This document shows positions 10,320 through 22,195 of a stretch of 64,000 bases of DNA, piece after piece. Source of the stretch: Plecoglossus altivelis (Eukaryota; Chordata; Actinopteri; Osmeriformes; Plecoglossidae); the NCBI GenBank assembly GCA_036571765.1, contig BROE01000020.1:596497-660496 (forward strand), written 5' to 3'. Position 1 is the stretch's first letter. Each line of letters opens with the position of its first letter. Both the position numbers and the translations under genes were made by a program. A model generated the notes under the pieces. It saw nothing but the letters and a program-made list of their open reading frames with translations. It did no database searches and was not told where the DNA came from.

Positions 10320-13200
10320 GTCCATAAGCCACTATCATGTCATACTGAGTCCTTGGCCCTGTTGAAGAGGGTAATAGCATAGGGGTAGAAGCTGTTCCTG
10401 TGGCGAGAGGTTTTGGTCCTGATGGACCGCAGCCTCCTGCCAGAGGGGTGCAGCTGAAGCAAATAGTGTCCAGGGTGGGAGGAGTCGGCCACAATCTTCT
10501 TCACTCGCCGCAAGGACCTCGAGGTGTGCAGGTCCTCGAGGGATGGCAGGTTGCAGTCTCTCACCTTTTCGGCGGCACAGATGATGCGCTGTAGTCTGCT
10601 CCTGTGCTTGGCAGTGGCAGCAGCGCAGCAGACGGTGATGGAGGAGGTGAGGATAGACTCAATAATGGCCGTATAGAATTGCACCATTATTGTCTTCGGC
10701 AGGTTGAATTTCCTCAACTGCCGCAGGAGGTACATCCTCTGCTGGGCTTTCTTAACCAGTGAGGCGGTGTTCAGCTCCCACTTGAGGTCCTAAGAGACTG
10801 TGGTGCCCAGGAAGCGGAGGGACTCAACAGTGTTGACCTGGTAGTCGCACAGGGTGATGGGGGAGAGTGGGGTTGGGTCCTTTCTGAAGTCCACAACCAT
10901 CTCCACTGTCTTCAGAGCATTAAGCTCGAGGTTTTCTGGGTACACCAGGTCACCAGGTTGTCAGCTTCCCTCCTGTAGTCAGACTCATCCCCACCGGAGA
11001 TGAGCCCGATCAGGGTGATGTCATCTGCAAACTTCAGGAGCTTGCCAGATGGGTGACTGGAGGTGCAGCTGTTGGTGTACAGGGAGAAGAGCAGAGGGGA
11101 AAGGACCTTGTGGAGCTCCGGTGCTGATTGACCAGGAGTCAAAGACTTGCGTTCCCATCTTGACACATTTACTCCTATCAGACAGGAAGTCTGTGATCCA
11201 CCTGCAGGTTGGGTCAATTACATTCAGATGGGAGAGCTTGTCTTGGAGCAGAGCCGGGATGATGGTATTGAAGGCGGAGCTGAAGTCCACAAACAGGATC
11301 CTGGCGTTGGTGTTTGGGGAGTCCAGATGCCAATAAATGAAGTGTAGGGCTATATTGACTGTGTCATCCACAGACCTGTTGGGTCTGTAGGCGAACTGCA
11401 GGGGGTCGAGGAGGGGATCTGTGATGTTTTTGAGGTGTGCCAGCACCAAGCGCTCGAAGGACTTCATTACAACAGATGCCAGTGTGACAGGTCTGTAGTC
11501 GTTCAGCCCTGTTGGTTTGGCCATCTTCGGCACAGGGATGATGGTGGAGGATTTAAAGCAGGCTGGCACGTGACATGTCTCCAGAGAGGTATTGAAGATG
11601 TTGGTAAAGAACGGGGACAGCTGGTCTGCACAGTGCTTTAGCGTGGCAGGGGAGACCGTATCCGGTCCAGCTGCTTTGCGGGGGTTTTGTTTTTTGAACA
11701 CTTTGTTGACTTCCGTCTCTTGAATAGAGAGAGTCAGCATTGGGTATGTGTTATTGTTTGATGTGGTTGGTGGTGTGGGAGGTGTCTGCGGTTGATTGGG
11801 GGATGCTGTAGATTTGAAAGGAAATCGGAAATCCTTTATCTCCGATTTCCTTTCAAATCTGCAGTAGAACTCATTCAGGTCGTTGGCCAGGCGGGAGTCA
11901 CCAGAGGTGGTTGTGGCCCTGGGCTTGTAGTTTGTAATCTGCCTGAGCCCCCTCCAGACAGAAGTCGAGTGGTTCACAGAAAATTGGTCTTTCAATTTCT
12001 CTGAGTACCGTCGTTTAGCATCCCTTACCGCCCTGCTAAATAACTTTTTTGACTCCTTGAATCTGTACTTGTTCCCACCTCTAAATACCTCCTCTTTCCT
12101 GGACCTCAGACTTCTGAGTTTAGCTGTGAACCAGGGTTTGTCATTGTTGTAGCACACCCTGGTTCGTGTTGGTATGCAGGAGACCTCACAGAAGCTGATG
12201 TATGACGTTACAGATTCCGTGAGCTCATCCAGGCCATTTGTGGCAGCAGCAAACATTTCCCTGTAATTGCAGTCCAAGTTAGCCCTGAGATCCTCCACAG
12301 CGGCGCTGGACCACTGTTTGTGTGTCCTCACTGCAGTTTTGCAGAGTTTAAGTTTCTGCCTGAATGCAGGAATCAGGTGGATCATGGCTTGGTCGGAGTG
12401 ACCCAGTGCTGCAGGACAGACTGCGTGATAAGCTTTGCTGGCTGTCGTGTAGCAGTGATCTAGGGTATTTCCCTTTCTGGTGGAACAGTTGATGAATTGC
12501 CTATATTTGGGGAGTTCCTGGCTGAGGTTGCCTTTGTTGAAGTCCCCGAGGACAATAATTAGTGAATTCGGGTGAGTTCGCTCCACTTTCATAATCTGGT
12601 CAGCGAGTGCGCGCTGTGCCTCTTTCATGTGCGGTCCAGGTGTCAGGTAAACTCCGACCAGAATGAACGATGCGAACTCCCGGGGCGAGTAAAAGGGTTT
12701 GCATTTTACAAAGAAGGATTCCAGGTCGGGGGAACAATATCTTATAATTACGACACATCCACACACCAGCAGCGGTTGATATAAAAATGTATGCCTCCCC
12801 CCTTCTTTTTTCCGGACAGGGCTGCGTCTCAATCTGCTCTTGGTAACTGAAATCCGGACAGATCAAGCATGGTATCCATAATCTTGTTGCCCAGCCATGT
12901 TTCAGTGAAGCACATGGCTGAGCAGTGGAGAAAGTCCTTGTTTTTCACCATGGTTAGCTGGAGTTTGTCCATTTTATTGTAAAGTGAGCGCACATTAGAG
13001 AGGAAGATACTCGGCAGCGCTGGCCGGCTACCTCGTCTCCTAAGTCGGACAAGCAAGCCCGTGCGTTTCCCTCTCCCTCCGCGCTGGTGTAACTGTGCAA
13101 TTGTGATACCGAGTGTAGCGTTGAACAATACATCCACAAGTTCTGCCTCCGGGAGCAGAAAAGTGGGGACCAAGTTAGCAGGAGTAGTTCTTCTAAGGTT
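10320..13200 (-). mobile_element. CR1/L2/Rex1-group LINE, nearly complete coding part (family A, copy 1)
   Basis: The longest LINE of the window, read on the minus strand: an endonuclease start near 13060, the reverse transcriptase in the middle and the C-terminal end near 10345. Its 3' UTR, present in other family A copies (e.g. 59000-59550), is missing, so the element is 3'-truncated close to the poly-C run. 13200-13377 may be its 5' UTR; the duplicated NLR segment (copy B) starts directly after. Other family A copies: 47455-49410, 57045-59551, 61440-61790 and 62085-63312. Confidence 0.9.
10340..13173 (-). pseudogene. Broken LINE ORF2 (APE endonuclease + reverse transcriptase)
   Basis: N-terminal frame 13173-12829 has the endonuclease start LPSIFLSNVRSLYNKMDKL. 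The main frame (12832-11021) continues with VGVYLTPGPH, VLGDFN, NTLDHCYTT and HSDQA, then the RT domains with AAGPDTVSPATLK, FAYRPNRSVDDTVNIAL and FVDFSSAFNTIIP. Breaks relative to the copy at 57045: a 5-nt loss right after GAPQG (about 11105), a 1-nt loss before the LELNALK stretch, and a Gln codon turned to TAG in the region of TVSQDLKW. The catalytic Asp motif FADD is still readable in the shifted frame (LKFADDITLIG). The endonuclease SDH motif reads SDQ, losing the catalytic His. Not a functional gene. Confidence 0.9.
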
Positions 13201-14317
13201 TAGAAGTTCATCGAAAGCGTTCGATGAAACTATTTAACGATGAAACAATTAAGAATAGTTTATTGTTGTTTTTCTCTTGTTAGAGAAATCCACGGACCTT
13301 GACTCAGTACAGAATTTATAACAAAACGAGACAAACTATCATGCACGATCCCGCCGAGGCTGCCCCATTTTGAAAAACTCAGCAGCGGCGGGGAAAAGAT
13401 TTCCCAAAATGTCGCGAAGAATCAAACCTTCCACAGTAGTAGCAGTATATCTGCTAGTACTATCTTCTAAACAAGCGTCTTTCTATTCTGGGAGACTTTT
13501 TGAACTTGTCTGAAAATACAGCCGTGAATATTTGAACACAAACCTAGCTTCAGTAATTGAAGGTCTTTCAGAAAATCCAGGTAAGGTAACTTCAGTAGAG
13601 TTGTCTCTGGTCTAGCAGTCTGTAGTAGCCTCCAGTCTAGTGCGGCTCTGCCAGGCTGAGCAGAGAGGAGAAAGTGCTCCGCTGTACTGTCGCTGTTGGT
13701 TAGTAGCTTGTCATGACTTGGTGAGTGTTGACGTCCTGTCACTGTTCAGTTCCTCATCCTCCAAGCAGAGGGAGCAGCACAACACTGTTTTTTTGAGGAG
13801 CGAACAGTTCTGCTGAGTCATATTCTGCGATATCGTGATATTTGTGACGCAGCGGTGGCAATGATTTACGGTACATCGAGATGTCCTGGTAGTCGGTTTA
13901 GAGAGAGAGTGGTCGTAAACATTACTTTCAGTAGGATCACATGATCCGTGTTCTTCTTCTGACTGCTGAAGAATAGGGTGGACCTATCTACTGTAACCTG
14001 TCTTGAATAATCTTCTTATTTGATCTAGCACTAGTATTCATGGATAGACCATATTCCAGACTGATTTGTTAGATTAATTCAGATCAGATTTGGACTTGGA
14101 GTGGGTTTTACTGAACAGTCCTCTAGTCTTAAGATTGCATAGAACTACGACCACCAAAATGAACCCAAACTCAACCTTCCTGAACTGGGGGAAAGGGTCA
14201 GTCTATCTAATTAGGGGAGGTGCAGCAATGACAGCACCTGCCAAATGAACCCCCCTGTGCTGATTCACTGTGAAGGCCCACATGGATTCTGTCACAATAC
14301 TGATCCTCTTTCTCCAG

Positions 14318-14491
14318 GCTGTCAGGCTGTCTGGTCTTAGAGGAAGGCTGTGCTTCTCTGGCCTCAGCTCTGAAGTCCAACCCCTTCAACCTGAGGGAAC
14401 TGGACCTTAGCTACAATCATCCAGGAGAAAAAGGATTGAAGCTGCTTTCTGCTGGACTGGAGGATTCACACTGCAGACTAGAGAAACTCAA
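14318..14491 (+). CDS. LRR exon of an NLR-C (NLRC3-like) gene, copy B
   Basis: 174 nt between TTTCTCCAG and GTAAGG, same phase as the exon at 3283 and intact. It reads LSGCLVLEEGCASLASALKS, then NLRELDLSYNHPGEKGLKLL and DSHCRLEKL. Replacements relative to copy A include D to G, I to L, FHL to FNL, K to R and P to S, spread over the repeat. It would encode the following leucine-rich-repeat pair of an NLR sensor if the gene is transcribed through. Confidence 0.85.
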
Positions 14492-15201
14492 GTAAGGAGA
14501 TGTTTGTTTTTATAGACATCTTGAATGTTACTTAACACTGATACCCATTTTGATACTTAAATAGGCCTTGTATTTCATTATGTTTCCATTAAATATGTTA
14601 ACTTGACAATGTACAATATGATGCAACTGTAATTATCACAATTGTATTTCCAGGGATCTATTTCAGAAAGTGGGTTTAGGGAAAACATTTTTAGAAGTTT
14701 TTTTTACCCTGAGATGAGGGAAACTCTGGGTTTTTAGTTACAGAATGAGAGTGTGATAGAATTTCTGTGGGTTCGAGAGTAGTTTGACTTCTGCCTTCTG
14801 GTTTTGATGTCTATCATTAAGGAAGATGAGAACGTCAGAGACTTCAGAAATTAGTTAAGGCAACAGGGACAGGATGAAAGGGAATATTTATTAGACATAA
14901 GGTGCTGAACCACCATTTAGACCCTGGGGGATAAATGGAGCATCTTATACGGCCTTCCGTCTAAGATTCTGGATACAATCTATATTTTTGACTGATTTAT
15001 GACTTTATGATTTATTAAAGGAGAAGTTCTTGAAAGGGTCAGTTGGAGACTCACAGGTGCAAATTAAGAAATTATTTAGTTTACAATCGATTGTGGAGAA
15101 GAGGGAGTTTATTGTTTGTATTCATTATCAGTTGTTTACAAAGACCAGATGCGGTGAGTCTATATAAGACTGTGTGTGTATTCGAGTTGGTATCTCTGCA
15201 G

Positions 15202-15266
15202 GATAACACTAGTGATGAGTGTTCTGCAGTAGATCGATCACAGAGCGCTCTGTTCAGTAACGTGAG
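15202..15266 (+). other. Exon-like block, copy B
   Basis: Counterpart of 4180-4244: CTCTGCAG before, GTACAA after, 65 nt, open as DNTSDECSAVDRSQSALFSN. See copy A for the phase problem. Confidence 0.25.
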
Positions 15267-15605
15267 GTACAATATAAATCATTTGTATTAATCCAGAATG
15301 ATGACTTTTCAAGTATACAGTGTCTTCAGAATTTCCTTCACAAGAGGGAACTAAAACCATGTGTTGTAAAAACAACAAGGGGTTTATCTTAAACCTAGAT
15401 CCAAGTGTCAGGTTGAAGTGAGTGTAGCTAGGGACTCCAACAAGAAAAGATGTTGCATTAATTTGAGTGCAAAATAGTCTTTTGAGCTTTATGTAATGCA
15501 AACATTACAGTGGATTTGTATTGTTACATTTGCACAATGTATTTATCTAAGAATATACTTGAAGGTATCAGTTTCAAACACATTTGTGCATTAAATTATG
15601 ATACT

Positions 15606-16426
15606 AAGGCCCAATCCCATTGTCTACTCTAAACCCTGAACCCTCACACACTGACTTGACGTCACCAAGTAAGTCATTGAGTGCAAGAGGCTACAAGGGC
15701 TCCAAATGCTATAAATTGGAATGGAACAGCACTTTGTGGCATTATCAGTAAAATAGTAATGTTGTTGGATCAAATCTGATGAAAGCATATTTGGAATTTC
15801 TCAAAGGACAACCTCCACACAGTTCTGGCTGTATGAACCGTCAGTGAGCTTTGTGTTTAAACTTACTGATGTTATCTTTTCTTTCTAACTATGTTTCCAT
15901 CAGGGTTGGTTTCTCCTTTCATGCTTGTTTGATTACTGTTCTTTGTCTTTCTTGTCTTATGAGGCAGGTTAGCAAGGATTCTTTCCTCTCTTCCAGGCCT
16001 CCCCTGGTAACCCTCGTGTCTCACATCACCACATGGTGAATTGTGCAAACTGTGCCCTATCCCTCGCACTGTCTTGGTATTCTTCAACTCCCCCTGTCAT
16101 GAGGGTCAAAAAGTAGTAAAGTAGGTTATTGCACCCTGTACCCTCTTTGGCACTGAAATGTGCAGTCATGCATTACTTAAATCAGGCAAACTTAGTTTTG
16201 TCTGAATTCAATCTAGCACATGCAATCTAAATGTCCTATTGTGGGTGTGTGTGCATTATACATAGATTCGGGTCATTCTGAGAACACAAGGGTTGAGGGT
16301 GCATACAATGTCAGTGAAAGGTCCTTCAAACACTTGAAGATTTGACAGTGGGACAGCTCTAAGCCCTCACAGACTTAGTGAGAACGTGCCTCAAAGTCTG
16401 TGAGTCTGAGGGTGAACATTGGGAAA
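15606..16426. repeat. MITE-like repeat, copy B
   Basis: Duplicate of 4613-5376, starting GGCCCAATCCCATTGTCTAC and ending near GGTGAACATTGGGA. It contains the piggyBac-type MITE 16057-16296. Confidence 0.5.
16057..16296. mobile_element. piggyBac-type MITE, copy B
   Basis: Same insertion as 5065-5245 in the duplicate. It keeps about 60 internal bases (around 16175-16255) that copy A has lost. Both TTAA sites are mutated (CTAT and TTGA). Confidence 0.65.
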
Positions 16427-17560
16427 TAAATCAATGTATGAGAAACACTGAAAACTCTGGGTATGTTACCACAGTAACAGACGCTGTTAACCTCACCTGT
16501 TTGCCAGCAGCTTTTCTTTAACAAACCATGAGTTTCCTCATCAACCTGATTGTTGCTGAAGCCAGATAACACACATGAGGATGACATGACATTCTCCAGT
16601 TTCCCATGCAGAGCTAATCTGGCATTTACTGAACATCTCACTGTTAATCTGTGCTGTGGAGGCTGATGGACCCTCCTTCTCATGTAACCCAGTCATGCTC
16701 TGTTAAAAAGGAGAAGAATGTGCCAGTAGTTTTACCATTCAGTCTTACTTCTCATCACTTCAGTGTACTTTGGGAGAGAACAGTGTATCTCAGTAGCTAC
16801 CATACATGAAGAGGTTTACCTCTCTAGGTCCTTCTGAATCCCTCTCTGTGGCAGCAGACAACATGTGTTTATCATTCTTAGATGAAGAACGTTCTGCTTT
16901 ACTGTACTTTAAACAAGTGTGTTCTGCAAATTCTCTGCAATATAAGTTCCAACTGCAAGGGTATCTGTTGCGGCAGAAGGCTCAACAAGTCAGATAACAC
17001 CATCAGTAACTTTTGGGGGAAATGAACCCCCACAAAATGATCTCACACACAAACATGTCATGTAAGTGTTGGGCTTATGTATGTAGAATGAACGTATATG
17101 TTCGATAGTGGATAAACTGTACGATCTGTTGTTCATTGTTAAAGAATGTTCTGAGACTAGCTGGGTGAAGAGAGAGAGTGAAGGTTTAGAGGAATGTCTA
17201 TTTGACCACTCTGGGACAGTTCATCTTTGGGGAGATTTGCTTGACCATTTTGGATGGTCAGTTGGAGACATACAGCAATGTTCTATTGAAGCAGCTGTTT
17301 GACCTTTTTCTATGGAGACCTTTTCTAGTTACAGGTCACCATTGTGGCATTGTGTTGAATTGTGATTTCCTGACTTACAATGCAGGGGGGAGGAGCTTTG
17401 GACATCAGATTCTGAGGCTGTTTCAGCTATCATTGTAAATGTCTTAAGAGGGACTTCGTGATAGGAGGACAATCTGACTGATGTTTACATTGATTGATTG
17501 TTACCAGATGTTGTGAGTTTTATATAAGACCAGATATGTGGTGGTCTGGGGACTCTCTCC

Positions 17561-18425
17561 TGAATGGTGCTACGTCCTTTGGTAGACCTGGATTAACAGA
17601 GGTCTGTTCAATGAACTGTACAGAAGAAAGAATTAGCATTAATCTGGCAGTCAGAGCAATCCAGATATACATTGTCGTGGGAAAACTTTGTTGACAGTTG
17701 ACAGGCTTGGATGAGCTCCTTCCATGGAACCCTTCAGCCACTGGTCTGTCAGCGTTCTGGCTCAGAGCTCTTCTGCCTCTGTCAGAGGTGTGCCTCTGCC
17801 TTCTTTCTGCCTTCTTTCTGTTAGCCCACAACAAGTCACATGTTCATCTACTTAACAGGATGTGAGCTGAGACCACATGGATTATGTGGCCGATGAAAGC
17901 TTCTACAAGTTAAGAGCTTCTGATTATTTACTTGGTTTAGTACTGTCTGTTGGTATCAGCAAAATATATCCTCCCTGTTTGAACTGTTAGTAGATTTAAT
18001 TTTCAGATGCTATTAAGTGAGTTTTTGCCTATAAGATTGTTCCACATTTTCACCTGTAGTAAGACGTGTGGTTCAATGTCAAATTAATGTGCTGCTTTGA
18101 ATTGTACTCAATGATTAATTGTCACTTATTTTTGAGTATCTTTCAGAAAATGTCTTCATAGTCGCCTGCACACAAGATAATTTCTAATTGTAGTAAATTT
18201 GAATTAATCAAACTCAGATGAGGTGTTCTGGAACCAATGGGTTAGCTTCCCATCTCAGGGTTCAAGTCAGAGTTCAGGTTTAGGCTCAGAGTTTGTAAAA
18301 TCTGCTTTCTGGAATACACCTCTGATTATTAGAGAGAAACAACATGTTTACTTAGAAAGTCAGTTTCTAAGTCACTTATTAAGAGGTGAAATGTATTGTC
18401 GTCCTTCCTCTGCTTATCTCTACAG
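17561..18425. other. Intronic or intergenic DNA, nothing recognised
   Basis: No homology to the flank of copy A and no recognised repeat or exon up to the linker exon at 18426. A (CTTTCTGC) duplication is visible near 17800-17820. Confidence 0.5.
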
Positions 18426-18472
18426 TGTGGATCATGGTGGAGAGTGCTGGATCAAAACTGGTTTTAGGAAAT
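18426..18472 (+). CDS. NLR linker exon preceding the B30.2 domain
   Basis: 47 nt between CTCTACAG and GTGAGT. It accepts the two trailing bases of an LRR exon (AG+T gives Ser) and reads SVDHGGECWIKTGFRK, leaving one base. The consensus in fish FISNA-NACHT-LRR-B30.2 proteins is of the form HGGExRxKPGLRKY, the short link from the last LRR to the PRY-SPRY domain. Strand and phase agree with the LRR exons upstream, so it belongs to the same gene remnant. Pro of KPG is replaced by Thr. No + strand B30.2 exon follows before or after the gap. Confidence 0.8.
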
Positions 18473-18585
18473 GTGAGTATTGACTGCTACTTGGTCCTAG
18501 TACACAAGGTCATACAAGGGACGATATCATTAGTGACTTGGATACTGTCAGAAATGGACACACGTGTGTGTGTCTGTATGTGCGT

Positions 18586-18895
18586 GCCCTCCCTTCACCC
18601 ACCCCTCCCTTCTCCACTCAACTCCCCTGTTTCCTACACCCCTCCTTTCATTACCATCCCTCCCTGCTTCTCTTCCCTTCTCATCTCCCCTCCTCCCCAA
18701 TTTTCTCCCTCCCTTCACCCCCTTTCTCCTCCTCTGTCTTCTCTGCTATCCTGTCTTCTTCCTCCCAGTAGTGTGTGTGGTTCCTCCCTCCTCACTTCTT
18801 TCCCTCTCCACTGCCCTACCCTCTCCTTCTCCCTCCCCTTCCCTACAACCCTCTATTCTCCCCTCACCTCCCTTCATCTGTTTAGGGTTTTATCA
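18586..18895. repeat. Polypyrimidine-rich tract
   Basis: About 300 bp almost purely C/T on the + strand, irregular CCCTCC/TTCTCC units. The open frames in it (Pro/Ser/Leu-rich) are composition artefacts. A similar tract borders the assembly gap at 22048-22195. Confidence 0.9.
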
Positions 18896-19192
18896 AAGTG
18901 ATGGCCTTGAAGATACAGATGACACAACGACAGACTCAGTGATCCCTTTCCGAGTTGAATGAATACGACCGGTCGGGAAGAGGTACAGGGTACAGTCTTC
19001 AAAGTATAAAGTCCACATACATGAGTTTATGTCATTTCCAGAGACAAAGAACTGTTATTCAGCCTTTAGCATTCGTACATGCTCAGTTATACAAGCATCC
19101 GATATAAACAGTGTCTGGCATTAGCCAGTGTAATGGTCTTGGTGGATCGAGACCATTTAACCCACACAGACACTTGACAGGTAACTATAATG
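18896..19192. other. Short unrecognised spacer
   Basis: Ordinary-looking DNA between the pyrimidine tract and the LINE; nothing recognised. Confidence 0.4.
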
Positions 19193-21198
19193 ATCCAAGA
19201 TGGCGGCGCGTTCGGACGCAGCGGCTACTCCGGAGCCCGAAGACGGTGCTTTTATGTCATTTAATGTCGTCTGTTCGTCTACAAACAATGCTTATTCGAC
19301 GCTGATTCATCGGGAGTTCACTCCCAGATACATTTATGATCGTCAAAGCCTTTTAGACATCGAAAAAACATACAAACAAAAACTCTTGCCGGCGGCTAGC
19401 GAGAAACTACGAGGCCTTTGTTTACTGCTAGAGCCGAACCTCGAGACCGTGGCCTCGCCTACTGATGCTACCCGCACAAGGCGACGTCGCAAGCGGTGCG
19501 AGAGGACAAAAGCGCGGTAAGCGCGGAGGTATATTAGCTAGGTTGAGGGCTTACCCCACAAGACCGGCTCTTCCATCACTCATGCTCTCTAACGTTCGCT
19601 CTCTGGAAAACAAACTGGACCTAATTCAATTCCATTCAGTCCATTGTTATGGTCGCTGTTTACATTCCAGCACTGACCCCTATCATAATGAAGTGCTTTG
19701 AGAAGTTAGTCATGAAGAACATAAGAACCAGCCTCCCTGAAACACTCGACCTGCTCCAGTTTGCATATCGTCCGAACCGCTCCACAGACGATGCAATCTC
19801 CTCAACCATACATCTGGCACTTACCCATCTAGAAAACAAAGACTCTTATGTAAGAATGCTGTTCATTGACTTCAGCTCAGCATTCAACACAATAATCCCA
19901 CAACAGCTCACTAACAAATTAAACATACTGGGCCTGAGAAATTCCCTCTGCAATTGGATTCGGGACTTTCTAACCGAAAGACCTCAGTCAGTCCGTGTCG
20001 ACCATAACACCTCGAGCACCTCAACACTGAGCACAGGTGCCCCACAAGGCTGTGTGCTCAGCCCGCTGCTCTTCACGCTGCTGACCCACGACTGCACTGC
20101 CAAGTTCAGCTCCAACCACATTATCAAGTTTGCTGATGACACAACAGTTGTAGGTCTCATCAGCAACAACGATGAAACACACTATAGAGAGGAAGTGGCA
20201 CAGCTGGCGAAATGGTGTGGGGCTAACAACCTGTCCCTCAACTTGAGCAAGACAAAGGAGGTTGTGATGGACTTCAGGAGGAACTCCGCGGATCACCCCC
20301 CACTGACCATCGACAGCTCGCCTGTCGAGAGAGTCAACAGCTCCAAATTCCTGGGGGTGCACATCACAGAGGACCCCACCTGGACCACCAACACCAAGTC
20401 ACTCTCAATGGCACATCAGCGCCTACACTTTCTCCGCCGGCTGAAGAGAGCAAGTCTCTCTCCACCCATCCTCACCACATTCTACAGGGGCACCATTGAG
20501 AGTGTGCTGACCAGCTGCATCACTGTCTGGTACGGGAACTGCACTGCAGCAGACCGCAAGACCATCCAGCGAACAGTGAACACAGCTGCGAGGATCATCA
20601 GTACCCCTCTCCCCTCCATCCTAGACATCTTCCACACACGATGCTCCAGCAAGGCCAATAGTATCGTTAAGGACCCCACCCACCCCTCCCACAGCCTCTT
20701 CCAGCTCCTACCATCAGGTATATGGTTCCGGAGCATCAGAGCCCGCTCTGCCAGACTGATCAACAGCTTCTTCCCCCAGGCTGTGAGAGCCATGAACTGT
20801 TCGGGGTCTCTTTGACTACCCACACAATAACTAAGACTATCGGAAAACTTGCACTAGTCACTCACCTACTGCACTATTCACTTTTCATACACACTGCCGT
20901 GTGTACACAAACTGCACTAAAGACTCTGTAATAATATGTATCTATTCTTCGCACATGTACAATACTCTTTGCACATGCACATCGGTAAGTATTCGTACAG
21001 TTTGTATAGTTTGTATCCTGTTTAGTTTATGTATAGGAAAATTGTTATATTTATTTTAAATTGATTGTTGTTTGTCTGTACTGTTGTATGTCTGTACTTC
21101 TGTAGCACCGTGGCTCTGTGAGGCACGACATTTCGTTCCACTGTATGCACCCGCATGTAGCGGAATGACAATAAAGCACAACTTGAACTTGAACTTGA
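19193..21198 (+). mobile_element. CR1/L2/Rex1-group LINE, internally deleted (family B)
   Basis: It starts with AAGATGGCGGCGCG, a usual 5' end of fish LINEs, and ends in a (CTTGAA)n-type tail (ACTTGAACTTGAACTTGA) at the gap. Both true ends are therefore present while the middle is lost: the endonuclease start (LPSLMLSNVRSLENKLDLIQ, 19590-19640) is joined to the middle of the reverse transcriptase at about 19668. The 3' UTR is 20816-21198 with an AATAAAGC-like end. Confidence 0.9.
19649..20815 (+). pseudogene. LINE reverse transcriptase fragment (family B)
   Basis: A 388-codon open frame. RT motifs in order: LLQFAYRPNRSTDDAI, LFIDFSSAFNTIIP (domain A Asp), STGAPQGCVLSPLLF, IKFADDTTVVGLI (catalytic DD), FLGVHITED, and the C-terminal LLPSGIWFRSIRARSARL with SFFPQAVRAMN. 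The first residues (MVAVYIPA) derive from the endonuclease domain and join in frame to LTPIIMKCFEKLVMKNI of the RT. Polymerase core residues are intact, but most of the endonuclease and the RT N-terminus are missing, so autonomous movement is not possible. Confidence 0.9.
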
Positions 21199-22047
21199 NN
21201 NNNNNNNNNNNNNNNNNNNNNNNNNNNNNNNNNNNNNNNNNNNNNNNNNNNNNNNNNNNNNNNNNNNNNNNNNNNNNNNNNNNNNNNNNNNNNNNNNNNN
21301 NNNNNNNNNNNNNNNNNNNNNNNNNNNNNNNNNNNNNNNNNNNNNNNNNNNNNNNNNNNNNNNNNNNNNNNNNNNNNNNNNNNNNNNNNNNNNNNNNNNN
21401 NNNNNNNNNNNNNNNNNNNNNNNNNNNNNNNNNNNNNNNNNNNNNNNNNNNNNNNNNNNNNNNNNNNNNNNNNNNNNNNNNNNNNNNNNNNNNNNNNNNN
21501 NNNNNNNNNNNNNNNNNNNNNNNNNNNNNNNNNNNNNNNNNNNNNNNNNNNNNNNNNNNNNNNNNNNNNNNNNNNNNNNNNNNNNNNNNNNNNNNNNNNN
21601 NNNNNNNNNNNNNNNNNNNNNNNNNNNNNNNNNNNNNNNNNNNNNNNNNNNNNNNNNNNNNNNNNNNNNNNNNNNNNNNNNNNNNNNNNNNNNNNNNNNN
21701 NNNNNNNNNNNNNNNNNNNNNNNNNNNNNNNNNNNNNNNNNNNNNNNNNNNNNNNNNNNNNNNNNNNNNNNNNNNNNNNNNNNNNNNNNNNNNNNNNNNN
21801 NNNNNNNNNNNNNNNNNNNNNNNNNNNNNNNNNNNNNNNNNNNNNNNNNNNNNNNNNNNNNNNNNNNNNNNNNNNNNNNNNNNNNNNNNNNNNNNNNNNN
21901 NNNNNNNNNNNNNNNNNNNNNNNNNNNNNNNNNNNNNNNNNNNNNNNNNNNNNNNNNNNNNNNNNNNNNNNNNNNNNNNNNNNNNNNNNNNNNNNNNNNN
22001 NNNNNNNNNNNNNNNNNNNNNNNNNNNNNNNNNNNNNNNNNNNNNNN
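21199..22047. other. Assembly gap (849 N)
   Basis: Unknown bases. The left edge is a LINE tail, the right edge a pyrimidine minisatellite; a collapsed or unread tandem repeat is likely. Translations across it have no meaning. Confidence 1.
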
Positions 22048-22195
22048 CCCCACCCTCTTACCTTCTCTCCCTCTCCCCCCACTCTCTTAACTTCTCTCTC
22101 CCCTTCCCCCCACCCTCTCACCTTTTCTCTCCCCCTCCCCTCTTACCTTCTCTCTCTCACCACCCTCTCACCTTTTCCCTCCCTCTATCCCACCG
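22048..22195. repeat. Pyrimidine-rich minisatellite at gap edge
   Basis: Irregular units of about 30 bp of the type CCACCCTCTCACCTTCTCTC. It probably continues into the gap. Confidence 0.85.

Larger units (their letters stand above)
13378..17560. repeat. Duplicated segment, copy B (NLR region)
   Basis: Second copy of 2338-6555, same orientation. It starts immediately next to the 5' side of the LINE at 10320-13200 and ends near CTGGGGACTCTCTCC, after which homology to copy A stops. It retains the LRR exon, the 65-nt exon-like block and both MITEs, showing that the MITE insertions predate the duplication. Confidence 0.93.

Noticed and set aside
11049..12784. Several + strand open frames of 60-95 codons
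   Set aside because: They are antisense shadows of the minus-strand LINE coding region and have no family motif.
18386..18962. 171- and 132-codon Pro/Ser/Leu-rich open frames
   Set aside because: They follow from the C/T-only composition of the tract and cross the NLR linker exon in the wrong frame.
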